Assembly (NCBI RefSeq): GCF_013522705.1
Contig: NZ_JAAMRE010000020.1
Location: forward strand, 45,186 to 109,185
Reading direction: 5' to 3'
From: Pseudomonas lurida
GTDB taxonomy: Bacteria > Pseudomonadota > Gammaproteobacteria > Pseudomonadales > Pseudomonadaceae
Length of the DNA stretch: 64,000 nucleotides
Shown piece after piece: positions 46,066-55,216 of the stretch. The notes under the pieces are model-generated. The model was given only the letters and a program-made list of their open reading frames with translations. It was not told where the DNA came from and searched no databases. Position 1 is the first letter of the stretch; the number at the start of each line of letters is the position of its first letter. Position numbers and translations under genes: made by a program.

Positions 46066-46835
46066 CAGGGCTTGATACCGCGATGCAGGGCCACGATGCC
46101 CGAGGTCATGTTGTGGTAGGTCACGCGGTCGAAGCCGGCCTCTACCATCATCGACTTCAGGGTTTCCTGGTCAGGGTGCATGCGGATCGATTCGGCCAGG
46201 TAGCGGTAGCTCTCGGCGTCATTGGTGATCAGCTTGCCCATCAACGGCATGAAGGCGAAGGAGTAGGTGTCGTAGACCTTGGACATCAGCGCGTTGGTCG
46301 GCTTGGAGAACTCCAGCACCAACAGGCGGCCACCGGGCTTGAGCACGCGCAGCATCGAGCGGATCGCATCTTCCTTGTGGGTCACGTTGCGCAGGCCGAA
46401 GGCGATGGTCACGCAGTCGAAGTGGTTGTCGGGGAACGGCAGCTTTTCAGCGTCGGCCTGGACGAATTCGATATTGCCGGCCACGCCCTTGTCGAGCAGG
46501 CGGTCTCGGCCGACCTTGAGCATCGAGCCGTTGATGTCCGCCAATACCACCTGGCCGGTCGGGCCGACGAGCTTGGAAAACTTGGCGGCCAGGTCGCCGG
46601 TGCCGCCGGCGATGTCCAGCACGCGATTGCCGGGGCGTACGCCCGACAACTCGATGGTGAAGCGCTTCCACAGGCGGTGCATGCCACCGGAGAGCACATC
46701 GTTCATCAGGTCGTACTTGGCGGCTACCGAGTGGAACACCTCAGCGACTTTTTCCGCTTTCTGGCTTTCCGGGACGTTCTTGAAGCCGAAGTGAGTGGTG
46801 GGTTCGGCATCGCTGCCTTTGCGCTGATCAGTCAT
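46065..46835 (-). CDS. ubiE: Ubiquinone/menaquinone C-methyltransferase
   Basis: SAM-dependent C-methylation in ubiquinone synthesis. 256 residues. SAM motif RVLDIAGGTGDLAAKF, plus YDLMNDVLSGGMHRLWKR and LEFSKPTN. ATG 46835 (MTDQRKGS) chosen by family N-terminus. First gene of the nine-gene leftward unit that ends at rsmE. Confidence 0.96.
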   Translation of the reverse strand: MTDQRKGSDAEPTTHFGFKNVPESQKAEKVAEVFHSVAAKYDLMNDVLSGGMHRLWKRFTIELSGVRPGNRVLDIAGGTGDLAAKFSKLVGPTGQVVLADINGSMLKVGRDRLLDKGVAGNIEFVQADAEKLPFPDNHFDCVTIAFGLRNVTHKEDAIRSMLRVLKPGGRLLVLEFSKPTNALMSKVYDTYSFAFMPLMGKLITNDAESYRYLAESIRMHPDQETLKSMMVEAGFDRVTYHNMTSGIVALHRGIKP

Positions 46836-46993
46836 ATCGCTGTCACCAAAATAGAATGCGGCACATGATAATCCCCAAGGCCTGCTTTGTCTTGGCAAGG
46901 CTGCAGGTAAGATAGGCGGCCACCGAGGCGTTTTGCCGCATTCACAGGGTGCAAGTCGCTGTTTTTCAAGTCTCTGCAAGAGGAATCATCGCA

Positions 46994-47269
46994 ATGGCCC
47001 GTATCACCGTTGAGCGTGCACACTCCCTGGGTAAAGAAGGGGCGCGGGCAAAGGCCGACAAGTTGGCCAGTAAACTCAAGGAACAATATGGCGTGGACTC
47101 CTCCTGGTCCGGCGATACCCTGAACCTCAAGCGCTCCGGGGTTAAGGGCACGGTAGCCGTTGAAGACGATTCACTGCGTATCGATGTGGAACTGGGCCTG
47201 TTGATGTCGGCCATGAGCGGCACTCTCAAGGCCGAAATCGAAAAAGCCCTGGACAAGGCGTTGGCCTGA
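46994..47269 (+). CDS. Polyhydroxyalkanoic acid system family protein
   Basis: 91 residues, PHA_gran_rgn family. MARITVERAHSLGKEGARAK at the N-terminus, a short beta-rich middle, and an amphipathic C-terminal helix. The family is found beside phasin genes; precise role unknown. ATG 46994 follows AGAGGAA. It is divergent from ubiE and 104 bases before phaI. Confidence 0.85.
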   Translation: MARITVERAHSLGKEGARAKADKLASKLKEQYGVDSSWSGDTLNLKRSGVKGTVAVEDDSLRIDVELGLLMSAMSGTLKAEIEKALDKALA

Positions 47270-47373
47270 CCGGTTGCCGTTAGGGTGCCGATTCTAATTT
47301 TTGCTCCTACTTTGTGCCCAAGCCCGCAACTCCTGCGGGCCGTTCCTCCACCCAATCCTGCGTGAGGTGCACC

Positions 47374-47796
47374 ATGGCCAAAGTTATCCTGAAGAAAAAA
47401 ATCGACGCCCCGTCCAGCGCCCTGAGTGAGGTCAGAAGCTATGCCCGCAAGATCTGGCTGGCCGGCCTGGGGGCCTACGCCAAGGTCGGCAGCGAGGGCG
47501 GCGAATACTTCAAGGAACTCGTTAAGAGCGGACAACATATTGAAAGCAAAGGCAAAAAAGTTGCAGTTGAACAACTTGATGCGGCCAACAGTCAGATTGA
47601 TCAAGTAAAGAGTAATGTCTCGTCGGTCAAAGGTCTGGTAGAAGTTCAGCTGGATAAAGTTGAAAAGGCTTTTGATACTCGTGTTGCAAGTGCCTTGAAT
47701 CGAATCGGCATTGCGTCTAAACATGACGTTGAGACACTCTCTGCTAAGCTCGAAGAGCTGACGGCATTGCTCGAACGTGTCGCGCGTAAACACTAA
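47374..47796 (+). CDS. phaI: PhaI phasin
   Basis: Granule-coat protein of medium-chain PHA inclusions. 140 residues, mostly helical: YARKIWLAGLGAYAKVGSEG, and a C-terminal coiled coil (LNRIGIASKHDVETLSAKLE). ATG 47374 chosen. A 7-bp hairpin without T-run (GCCCGCA/TGCGGGC, 47322-47340) lies in the untranslated region. The gene is 12 bases before phaF and shares its N-terminal pattern. Confidence 0.93.
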   Translation: MAKVILKKKIDAPSSALSEVRSYARKIWLAGLGAYAKVGSEGGEYFKELVKSGQHIESKGKKVAVEQLDAANSQIDQVKSNVSSVKGLVEVQLDKVEKAFDTRVASALNRIGIASKHDVETLSAKLEELTALLERVARKH

Positions 47797-47808
47797 GGAG
47801 ACAACGGG

Positions 47809-48693
47809 ATGGCTGTTAAAAAGAATACTCAGAAAGAAGGCAGCTCGTGGATCGGGGAAGTTGAAAAATACTCCCGTAAGATCTGGCTTGCTGGTTTAGG
47901 CGTGTACTCGAAGGTCAGCAGTGATGGCGGCAAGTACTTCGAGACATTGGTCAAGGATGGCGAGAAAGCCGAGAAGTTGACCAAAACCACGGTCGGCAAG
48001 AAAGTCGACGCGGCCAAGGCAAGCGCGGGTTCAGCCAAGACAAGCATTTCCGATACCTGGGGCAAGTTGGAAGAAACATTCGACAAGCGTCTCAACAGTG
48101 CCATTTCACGCCTGGGCGTGCCCAGTAAAGCTGAACTCAAGACGCTGCACAGCAAGGTCGACACCCTGACCAAGCAGATCGAAAAACTCACCGGCGCCAA
48201 AGTGGCCCCGGTAAAAGCCGCCGCTGCCAAACCTGCGGCTAAAACGGCGGCTGCCAAGCCGGCCGCAAAAACTGCCGCCAAGCCGTTGGTGAAAGCCGCC
48301 ACCAAGGCGCCGGCCAAAGCGGCAGCCAAACCGGCTGCGACTGCCAAGCCTGCGGCCAAAACCGCTGCAGCGAAACCGGCCGCCAAGGCCGCCACTAAGC
48401 CGGCAGCGGCTAAAGCAGCGGCCAAGCCCGCCGCCAAAGCCGCGGCAAAACCTGCGGCCAAGCCAGCAGCGAAGCCTGCGGCCAAAACCGCCGCCGCCAA
48501 GCCGGCCAGCGCAAAGCCTGCGGCCAAACCTGCCGCGACGAAGAAACCCGCCGCCGCCAAAAAGCCTGCGACCAGCAAGGCAGCGGCCCCGGCAGCGTCA
48601 CCTTCCAGCGCCAACTCGGTGTCCGCGCCGACGCCTGCCGCGACCACCCCGACTGCAACGCCGTCCAGTGCGACGCCTTCCAGTCAGTCCTGA
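47809..48693 (+). CDS. phaF: PhaF phasin with histone-like tail
   Basis: 294 residues in two parts. Residues 1-~135 are a phasin domain homologous to PhaI (YSRKIWLAGLGVYSKVSSDG). Residues ~140-265 are Lys/Ala/Pro-rich AAKPA-type repeats like those of bacterial H1-like proteins. In P. putida the tail binds DNA nonspecifically and links granules to the nucleoid so that they are shared at division. The last 30 residues are Ser/Thr/Pro-rich. Confidence 0.95.
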   Translation: MAVKKNTQKEGSSWIGEVEKYSRKIWLAGLGVYSKVSSDGGKYFETLVKDGEKAEKLTKTTVGKKVDAAKASAGSAKTSISDTWGKLEETFDKRLNSAISRLGVPSKAELKTLHSKVDTLTKQIEKLTGAKVAPVKAAAAKPAAKTAAAKPAAKTAAKPLVKAATKAPAKAAAKPAATAKPAAKTAAAKPAAKAATKPAAAKAAAKPAAKAAAKPAAKPAAKPAAKTAAAKPASAKPAAKPAATKKPAAAKKPATSKAAAPAASPSSANSVSAPTPAATTPTATPSSATPSSQS

Positions 48694-48710
48694 TTTTTCC
48701 AGGACCTGAA

Positions 48711-48744
48711 AAATGCCCGGCCTGCAAAGGTCGGGCATTTTTTT
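48711..48744 (+). terminator. Terminator of phaIF, possibly bidirectional
   Basis: AAATGCCCGG and its complement in TCGGGCATTTTTTT (48711-48744) form a stem with a T-run. On the minus strand the A-rich side gives a second T-run, so it could also end the leftward fimbrial operon, whose last stop is at 48751. Confidence 0.88.
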
Positions 48745-48750
48745 GCGCGC

Positions 48751-49281
48751 TCAGTGGTAAGTGATCGACACGGTCACGGTGCTGGCCAACGTACCCTGGG
48801 TCAGTATTGCGCCGGTTTTATGGTAGGCGGCCGTCAGCGGCAGTACGGCCTTCCTGTTGCTGGTCGCCACCGTGCGGCTGCGTTGCGTCGGGGTGCCGTT
48901 GGCCGGAATGATCGAAAAGGCTGGCGCCCGATGGGCCAGCCACAGCGCCGTGCCGCCTGAGGTGCCGGTGTTGGCGAACAGCGAGGCGTCCCCGCCCGCG
49001 GGTGTACCGGTGAACAGGAACGTCACGCTGCTGATATCCGATTCGCAATCGGCGGAGAGCTCAAAATCCAACGTTCCGGCATAGGCGGCCTGGTCGAAGT
49101 CTGAAATTTTGATGGTCGGCAGGGTGATGCTGCGATTGACGTCGCCGGCATCGAGGTCGCAGGTGCCGGCGTCGACCTGGCCGCTGAAACGCAAGGTGCC
49201 GGTGGTGGCGGCCTGAGCCGCGGTTGTCGCCAGGCAGGCAGTCATTGCCAGCCGGAGCGCAAGGTTTCGGATGCTTATCAA
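48751..49281 (-). CDS. Minor fimbrial subunit
   Basis: 176 residues: signal peptide (about 1-24, TTAAQA) and one pilin domain with the Cys pair (GTCDLDAGD and ADCESD). It is clearly related to the C-terminal domain of the adjacent adhesin: both carry FANTGT(A/S)GG and end in a LTYN/ITYH-type beta strand. Pilin strands end this way for donor-strand exchange. Last gene of the fimbrial cluster. Confidence 0.85.
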   Translation of the reverse strand: MISIRNLALRLAMTACLATTAAQAATTGTLRFSGQVDAGTCDLDAGDVNRSITLPTIKISDFDQAAYAGTLDFELSADCESDISSVTFLFTGTPAGGDASLFANTGTSGGTALWLAHRAPAFSIIPANGTPTQRSRTVATSNRKAVLPLTAAYHKTGAILTQGTLASTVTVSITYH

Positions 49282-49296
49282 ATCGTTCTCCAGGCC

Positions 49297-50244
49297 TCAG
49301 TTGTACGTCAGGGTCACGGTGGCGGTGCTGGCGAGGGAGCCTTGGCTCACCGTGCCGTTCTTGTGATAGGCCGCGCCGAGCGGCAGTACGGCGCGATTGG
49401 CGGATACGGCCACTGTGCGACTGCTGTCGGTGCCATTGGCAAGGATGTCCTGGGTGCCGCCGTTAAGCCGTGAATACAGGCGCAGCGCGATTCCGCCGGC
49501 AGTCCCGGTGTTGGCAAACAGTCGGTCATTGCCTGGTGCCGGACTGCCGGTGAAGCGAAAGGTGACCTGTGCGGCATCGCTGCAATTGGCGGTTAACTCA
49601 AAGTTGCGCGCACCGGCGCTGGTGGCGCTCTGAAAGTCGCTGACTTTTACCGGCGCCAGGGCAATCGTTCGGTCCACGTCGCCGACGGACAGATCGCACG
49701 TTGCAACGGGACGGACAAAGCGCACCGAGTTGCCCAGCCGCAGCAAAAAACCGTTGGGCCCGCTGCCCCAGCGATCCAGGAAAATATCGCCGCTGGGCAC
49801 GACCCCGGTGGTGACTGGCCCGATTTTGTAGAACGTCGCCTCTGCACGGGTGAGGGTGTAGTACGAGCCGGGCGGCATCACGGTGCTTTGGCTGAACAGT
49901 CCGTAGGCATTAGTCACGCCTCGGGCATCGGTAATGGTGATGCGGATGCCCACCCCTTGCACCTCGGTGTGATAGGCGCCGGTGCTCGGATCGGTAACCT
50001 GTGGATAACGCCCGATGACGGTCCGCCACGTGTGTGAGGGGCAACGAATGAGCTGGCCCGGTGCCGTGCCGCTGAAATGCGCGCGGGTTATGACGCCTCC
50101 CACCGCCAGACTGTTGGGCACGGTGATTGTTGCCGGAAGGGTGAGCGTGTGCGTGGAGTTGGGGTAGCTTACGCAATCGGCCCGGGCGCCGAGGGCCAGG
50201 CCCAGCCCCAGCAGTATCGACAAGCCAGTGAGGACGCGCTTCAT
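49297..50244 (-). CDS. Two-domain fimbrial adhesin (tip protein)
   Basis: 315 residues: signal peptide about 1-22 (LGARA), an N-terminal domain of about 165 residues with unique sequence (Cys-containing CVSYPNSTHTLTL), then a pilin domain (ATCDLSVGDVDRTIAL to LTYN). This layout is that of FimH-like tip adhesins, with a receptor-binding lectin domain and a pilin domain. GGGAGA precedes ATG 50244; the longer upstream frame lies inside the usher gene. Confidence 0.82.
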   Translation of the reverse strand: MKRVLTGLSILLGLGLALGARADCVSYPNSTHTLTLPATITVPNSLAVGGVITRAHFSGTAPGQLIRCPSHTWRTVIGRYPQVTDPSTGAYHTEVQGVGIRITITDARGVTNAYGLFSQSTVMPPGSYYTLTRAEATFYKIGPVTTGVVPSGDIFLDRWGSGPNGFLLRLGNSVRFVRPVATCDLSVGDVDRTIALAPVKVSDFQSATSAGARNFELTANCSDAAQVTFRFTGSPAPGNDRLFANTGTAGGIALRLYSRLNGGTQDILANGTDSSRTVAVSANRAVLPLGAAYHKNGTVSQGSLASTATVTLTYN

Positions 50245-50282
50245 CTTTGATCTCCCAAAAAACAGGGGTGAACCTTGGCCGG

Positions 50283-52895
50283 TCATAGGGACGCAGGCCG
50301 TGGGTGGCGGGTCGGCTTCAGTTGTACGGCAATGGCGGGGCTGCCCCGGCACGTGCCGGCGTTCACGTGGCGCAAACGCCTGGCGCTGTCGGTGTTGCCC
50401 CTGGTGCCGAGGGCATACGCCAATCGGCAGCTGGCATGGGCCTGGGTGCCCCACTTGACGCTCAACCACCCCTGGGGCTGTGCCACGCGCACAAAGGCTT
50501 TGCCACCCTGTGCGACAATCCCGACGCTGGCGCCCTGCTCATCGAACACGTCCGAGCCGAACGGCAGCGCGCTGCCGTCTTCGCGCAGGGCTGTGATCAA
50601 CAGCGCCTGGCCGCTGACCGTCTCAAAGTGCAGCCTGACCACCGCGCCCGCGCGCGGCGCCACGTTTTGCGCGGCGGTCTTGAGTTCGACGTCCACCGAC
50701 AAATCCTTGGGGTCCAGCTCGACGACGTTCTGTCGATAGGGCGTGAGATGGGGTACCACCGCATAGCCGTTCCCGCCGATCTGGCCACTGTGGTTGCCAT
50801 TGATGCGCGCGCCTTGCGCATCCGGCGCCTGCACAATGCCAAGGGTGTCGCCCAGCTCCGGGGCGAAGGTCACGCCGCCGGCGTGGGCGACCAGGCCGCC
50901 TGTCATGCCCAGCGAGGTGGTGCGGTAGGCGTTGCTCTGGCCAAACCCGGCGGACAGCGCGCTGTAGGGCGTCTGGTACTTCACGTCCGCATGGGTGGCC
51001 TGGGTGCTGCCGCGTGCGCGGCTGGCACCCAGGCCGTAGGTCAACTCACTGCGCTCACCGAGGCTGCCGCCCAGGCTGACAAGTTCGCCGCTGCTTTGGC
51101 TGCCGTGGTACGCGGTGGTGGTCAGGGTTGGCGAGCGCGCGCCGTGGCCCAGGGGCAGGCTGAAGGTAAGGTCGATTTGTTTGTCGACCTTTTCCGTCAG
51201 CAGATCGCGGGTTCGTTGGGCGCTGAGGGTGCAGTGCAGCCCGCGCCAATTGGCGCTGTAACCGGCGGTGAAGGTCAGGTTGCCCTGGGTGCGGTTCCAG
51301 TAATTCTGCGACGACCCGGTGAAGTACACCGAGCCGTTGCCCAGGCTCTGGTTAAGGCTGAGGTCCATGCGGTCACGCAGGCGCGACACGTTATCGAGGT
51401 TGCCGGCGTCGATGGCCAGGTCACGTAGGCGCGCCGAATCGCGCACGCTCAGGAAACCCTCGGTGGAGTATCGATAGGCACCGAGCGCGAAATGGGTGCC
51501 GGTCTCGGTGAAGTTCTTGCTGTAGCGAAGCTGCACGCTTTGCCCCTGGCGAGTGCCGTGGCCGGGCAGACTGGCATCGGAGTGAGTCAGGTCCAGCGAC
51601 AACGCGCCCAGGGGGGTATTGAAGGCTGCGCCCAGCAATTGCGAGCGATAGTCCTCGCCCAGCACCGCGCCGGCGTAACCGGTGAGCAGGTTGCTCAGGC
51701 CACGCTGATAGGTGGCCTGCAGCAGCTTGGGCGGATGGCGCAGGCCCACCTCATCCAGTTGGCCGACGCTCAGCGCATAGCGCTGGTGGCCGGGGCGCAG
51801 CAGGTTGGCGTTGGCGGCGAACGGCACGATGAATTCACGCTTGCGTCCGTCGGCCTCAGTCACCGTTATCGTAAGATCGCCGCCGTAGCCGGTGGGAAAC
51901 AGATCGTTGAGCACAAACGGCCCGGGGGCCACCGACACTTCATCGAGCAGCACGCCGCGCTGGCGCACGCTGACCCGCGCATTGGTGAGGGCGACGCCAC
52001 GCACCACCGGCGCAAAACCGGTCTGGGAGTCGGGCAGCATCCGATCATCGCTGAACAGGCTGGCACCGCGCAGGCGAACACTGTCGAACAGCTCGCCGGG
52101 GGTGTAGATCTCACCCGTCAGCAGTTGCGCGCGCAGCGGGCTCACTTCGCGTTGCACATAGGTGGCGCTGCTTTGATACCCGGAAGCGGCCTTGGAGTGG
52201 CTGTAACTGCCGTCGTGGCGCCAGTGCCAGTCGCCCAGATTGAGTCCGGTGTTCAGGCCCAGGTAGTGGGAGGCCAGGGAGCGGTCGTTGGTCCTGGTGG
52301 AAAATGTATCGGCGTTGTAGCGCACAAAGGCGGCGTCCACGCCGCTGTCCCAGTGCCGAGGGTCCACATAGCCGCGCGCCGTGCGTGGCAGGTAGATCTG
52401 CGGAATGTGCAGGTCCAGGCGGTTTTCACCCGAGTCGTACAGGCTGCGGGCGCCGGGCAGGTAGGTTGCGATGTCGGCGCAAGCGGCAAACGGTGCGATG
52501 GCGGTGGTGCCTGCTTCGATGGCGTGCTGCTGGACATTGTCCATGTCGACGCCCAATCGCAGCAGCGCCTCGCGCGAAAGGCACAGCTGGGCGTTATCGC
52601 GACCGTCGAGCGCGGCGAACACCAGGGTTTCTCGTCCCATCCATTGGCCATTCAGATGCACGTCGGCGCGGTAGCTGCCGGGCAGTACAACGTTGCCCTG
52701 GCTGAACCTGGACACATCCACCGACTGGCCCGCCGCGCTGTCGGTAAAAAACGCCGGGTTGAACTCGACGTACTCGGCACCGTGGGCCTGCAGCACGTCG
52801 GCGCCGGCAAGCAGCAACAAAGAGCGGGCGGCCAGTTTCAACCGATGGTGGTCCAGGGACCAAGTGCCGGGTCTGGCCGGCGTGTGCGAACTCAT
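50283..52895 (-). CDS. Outer-membrane fimbrial usher
   Basis: 870 residues of the FimD/PapC family: long N-terminal leader with an AHGAEYVEFNPAFF junction, N-domain, 24-strand barrel region with plug (YGGDLTITVTEADGRKREF), and two C-terminal domains with DEQGASVGIV and SCRLAYAL. It threads folded subunits through the outer membrane. About 20 residues extend beyond the usual final Cys. ATG 52895 chosen although the ribosome site is weak. Confidence 0.93.
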   Translation of the reverse strand: MSSHTPARPGTWSLDHHRLKLAARSLLLLAGADVLQAHGAEYVEFNPAFFTDSAAGQSVDVSRFSQGNVVLPGSYRADVHLNGQWMGRETLVFAALDGRDNAQLCLSREALLRLGVDMDNVQQHAIEAGTTAIAPFAACADIATYLPGARSLYDSGENRLDLHIPQIYLPRTARGYVDPRHWDSGVDAAFVRYNADTFSTRTNDRSLASHYLGLNTGLNLGDWHWRHDGSYSHSKAASGYQSSATYVQREVSPLRAQLLTGEIYTPGELFDSVRLRGASLFSDDRMLPDSQTGFAPVVRGVALTNARVSVRQRGVLLDEVSVAPGPFVLNDLFPTGYGGDLTITVTEADGRKREFIVPFAANANLLRPGHQRYALSVGQLDEVGLRHPPKLLQATYQRGLSNLLTGYAGAVLGEDYRSQLLGAAFNTPLGALSLDLTHSDASLPGHGTRQGQSVQLRYSKNFTETGTHFALGAYRYSTEGFLSVRDSARLRDLAIDAGNLDNVSRLRDRMDLSLNQSLGNGSVYFTGSSQNYWNRTQGNLTFTAGYSANWRGLHCTLSAQRTRDLLTEKVDKQIDLTFSLPLGHGARSPTLTTTAYHGSQSSGELVSLGGSLGERSELTYGLGASRARGSTQATHADVKYQTPYSALSAGFGQSNAYRTTSLGMTGGLVAHAGGVTFAPELGDTLGIVQAPDAQGARINGNHSGQIGGNGYAVVPHLTPYRQNVVELDPKDLSVDVELKTAAQNVAPRAGAVVRLHFETVSGQALLITALREDGSALPFGSDVFDEQGASVGIVAQGGKAFVRVAQPQGWLSVKWGTQAHASCRLAYALGTRGNTDSARRLRHVNAGTCRGSPAIAVQLKPTRHPRPASL

Positions 52896-53039
52896 GTCTA
52901 GCGTTTCCAAAAAGCGGGGGCGGTGCGAATGCCGGCATGGGAAATCCCTGCCCGCATAAAAGGGCATCAGCCGAAGGTGTGTGATCGATCCAATAGCGTC
53001 GGCGACGACGCTACGGCGGATGGCGTGGCGCCAGGGCGG

Positions 53040-53807
53040 TCATGGCGCGACCTTCGCCTGGTGTGAAACCTTGACCCCGAAGTCGTCGAGCGTCTGGAAC
53101 GCGACGGCCGCCGCAGCCGCGGGCGGCGGGTTGAACCCCTGCAGAGCGAAGCGGCTGCGTGCACCGGGCGCCACCATGGTGCCGGCGCCGTATGTCGCGA
53201 CCGCATAGGCCGGGCGTTGGTCGGCGCCACGCAGTTCGATGTGTTCGAACGTCACGTGATACGGGCTCGGGTTATAGGCTTCCAGCACCTGGCCCTGAGC
53301 GGTCTGCACGTAGCGCCATTGCAGCTTGGCGGGCGCCGCTTCGACCGCGTACGCCAGGTTCGGTGGGCGCAGGAACAGCTTGATCCGCGAACGAAAGGCC
53401 AGTTGCAGCTGGTTGCTGCGTGGTGCGTCCGCCGGCTGCGACGGCACCTCCAGCAGGTTGAGCCAGAACAGACGCTCCTGGGCGCCGGGCTGCAGATCGC
53501 CGGTGTAGGCCAGCCGTAGCACCTGTTGCTTGCCCGGGTCCATGCGAAAGATGGGCGGGGTGGCAATGAAGGGAACGGCGGTGAGGTCCGGCGTGGCGTT
53601 TTCGTCGCCGTCGTCCAGCCAGGCCTGGATCAATACGGGGGCCTGGTTCTTGCTCTCGAGCCTTACCGTGACCTCCTTATCGTTCTGGGGGTAGACGATG
53701 CGCGTGCTGTTGATCACCACGCTCGCCCGCGCCGAAGCCACACTCGACAGCACTGACACCAGCAGTACAAGTAGGGTCGGTGCGTGGAAAATCGACGTCG
53801 CGTTCAT
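53040..53807 (-). CDS. PapD-type fimbrial chaperone, copy 2
   Basis: 255 residues: signal peptide (about 1-28), two Ig-like domains; VVINSTRIVYPQNDKEVTVR and RLFWLNLLEVPSQP are the family signatures. Caps pilin subunits in the periplasm. Seven bases after the other chaperone gene. Confidence 0.92.
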   Translation of the reverse strand: MNATSIFHAPTLLVLLVSVLSSVASARASVVINSTRIVYPQNDKEVTVRLESKNQAPVLIQAWLDDGDENATPDLTAVPFIATPPIFRMDPGKQQVLRLAYTGDLQPGAQERLFWLNLLEVPSQPADAPRSNQLQLAFRSRIKLFLRPPNLAYAVEAAPAKLQWRYVQTAQGQVLEAYNPSPYHVTFEHIELRGADQRPAYAVATYGAGTMVAPGARSRFALQGFNPPPAAAAAVAFQTLDDFGVKVSHQAKVAP

Positions 53808-53814
53808 GGCTCAG

Positions 53815-54576
53815 TCACCCGGCGCAGGAGAGGGCAAGGTCGGTCGAGTGCGGCACTCGCGCGCCGAAGTCGCTGACCGTGGTGAATTCGACCGTGGCTG
53901 AGCCGCAAGGACGATGGCGCAGCAGCGGCAGTGCGAACCGTTTGACGTCACCGGCCGGCAGTAACAGGCTGTCATTGGCTGCCTGGTTCGGGGCTTTTTC
54001 AAAACGTCGGCCGGCGCTGAGCAAGGTCACCTTGGCCAGGGAAACATGGTACGGCGTAGGGTTGGTGGCCTGCAGCGCGAACCCTTGGGAATGCTCGACC
54101 AGTTTCCATTGCAGCCTGGCGGCCGCAGCGGCGACGGGGTAGGGCAGGGCGTGCGGGCGCAGGAACACGCGCAAGCGGGTGCGGAAGGACAGTTCCAGCT
54201 GATTGTTTTGCCCCGCATCCGCCGAGCGCGGCGGTACTTCCAACACGTTGAGCCAGAACAGCCGCTCCCGGTCGGCCGCCAATGGCTCGCCGACGTAGCG
54301 CAGGCGCAAGGCCTGTTGTTGCTGGGGCTCGATGCGAAAGATCGGCGGCGACAGGGCGAAGGGCGTCCTGGCTGTGGCCGGGGTGGACTGACGGTCGCCC
54401 GTGTCCACCCAGGTCTGCACCAGGGCGGGTCGGTTACCGCGGTTTTCCAGGCGAACCACGACTTCCGCCCTGTCGGCAGGGTAAACCACGCGCGTGCCAT
54501 GCACGATCACGCCGGCGTGGCCGGTGGAGGCCACCAGGGCACAGGCGGCAAGTGTGAAACAGACCCATGTCTTCAT
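53815..54576 (-). CDS. PapD-type fimbrial chaperone, copy 1
   Basis: 253 residues: signal peptide (about 1-21), VIVHGTRVVYPADRAEVVVR, RLFWLNVLEVPPRS. It is a diverged paralogue of the next chaperone, so different subunits may be served. ATG 54576 chosen; the frame extends to 54750 inside the pilin gene without support. Confidence 0.92.
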   Translation of the reverse strand: MKTWVCFTLAACALVASTGHAGVIVHGTRVVYPADRAEVVVRLENRGNRPALVQTWVDTGDRQSTPATARTPFALSPPIFRIEPQQQQALRLRYVGEPLAADRERLFWLNVLEVPPRSADAGQNNQLELSFRTRLRVFLRPHALPYPVAAAAARLQWKLVEHSQGFALQATNPTPYHVSLAKVTLLSAGRRFEKAPNQAANDSLLLPAGDVKRFALPLLRHRPCGSATVEFTTVSDFGARVPHSTDLALSCAG

Positions 54577-54637
54577 CGTTTGAACGCTCCCCGAATCAGG
54601 GGTGCCCCCGACACCTTGGGTGCAGCCCCCACGAGCC

Positions 54638-55216
54638 TCACTCGGCGTACTCGACCGTGAAGCCGACCCGCGTACTGACCGTGCCCTCGGAAGCGGCTCC
54701 GGTGGCATACAGCTGCGCGGCCAGCGGGATGACGGCCTGGTTGTCGGCAATCACCACGCCGGCGGACTTTTCGGTGTAGACATTGATCGGCGAGCCGTCG
54801 CGGTTGGTGACTTCCACTTGGACGTTCTTGGCGTGAGTGGTGTCGGAAGGGTCGTCAAAACCGTCGATGTTCAAGCGGCCGGTGGCCACATCGATGGCTG
54901 CGCTGGTAGGGTCGAAGGCCACCATCGCGGTGCGTCCGTTGGTGCAACTGCCTTCGCCGGGTGCGCCTATGCGAATCGTGAAGCCCGTGAGGTTGGCGCG
55001 GCTGCCGGCGGTGGCCAGACGCGAGGCCGAGACGCCTCCCAGGTTGACGTCCTTGACCACCGCACCCGAGCCCGGTGCCGCGCCTTCCACGGTGCAGGTC
55101 ACATCGGTGACCAGGCCGCTGAAGTTGATAACACCGTCGTTGGCGTATGTGGCTTGTGACGCGGCAACGGACAAGACCAGCGCAGCGGTTGCAGTGCAGA
55201 GAGCATTAACGTTCAT
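54638..55216 (-). CDS. Major fimbrial subunit (FimA-like pilin)
   Basis: 192 residues: signal peptide ending at ATYA, then DGVINFSGLVTDVTCTVEG with the first of two Cys residues, the second in EGSCTNGRT, and C-terminal strand RVGFTVEYAE. It is the promoter-proximal gene of the operon, as major pilins usually are. ATG 55216 chosen. No close relation to the minor pilin. Confidence 0.88.
   Translation of the reverse strand: MNVNALCTATAALVLSVAASQATYANDGVINFSGLVTDVTCTVEGAAPGSGAVVKDVNLGGVSASRLATAGSRANLTGFTIRIGAPGEGSCTNGRTAMVAFDPTSAAIDVATGRLNIDGFDDPSDTTHAKNVQVEVTNRDGSPINVYTEKSAGVVIADNQAVIPLAAQLYATGAASEGTVSTRVGFTVEYAE

Noticed and set aside
48751..49281. Spore coat U (SCPU) domain secreted protein
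   Set aside because: The Cys spacing, FANTG motif, C-terminal strand and neighbours (chaperones, usher, adhesin) fit a pilin subunit of this operon better.
50283..55216. Usher and chaperone genes as a broken or phage-borne cluster
   Set aside because: All six frames are open with signal peptides and family motifs, and no integrase, attachment repeat or transposase was seen at the borders.
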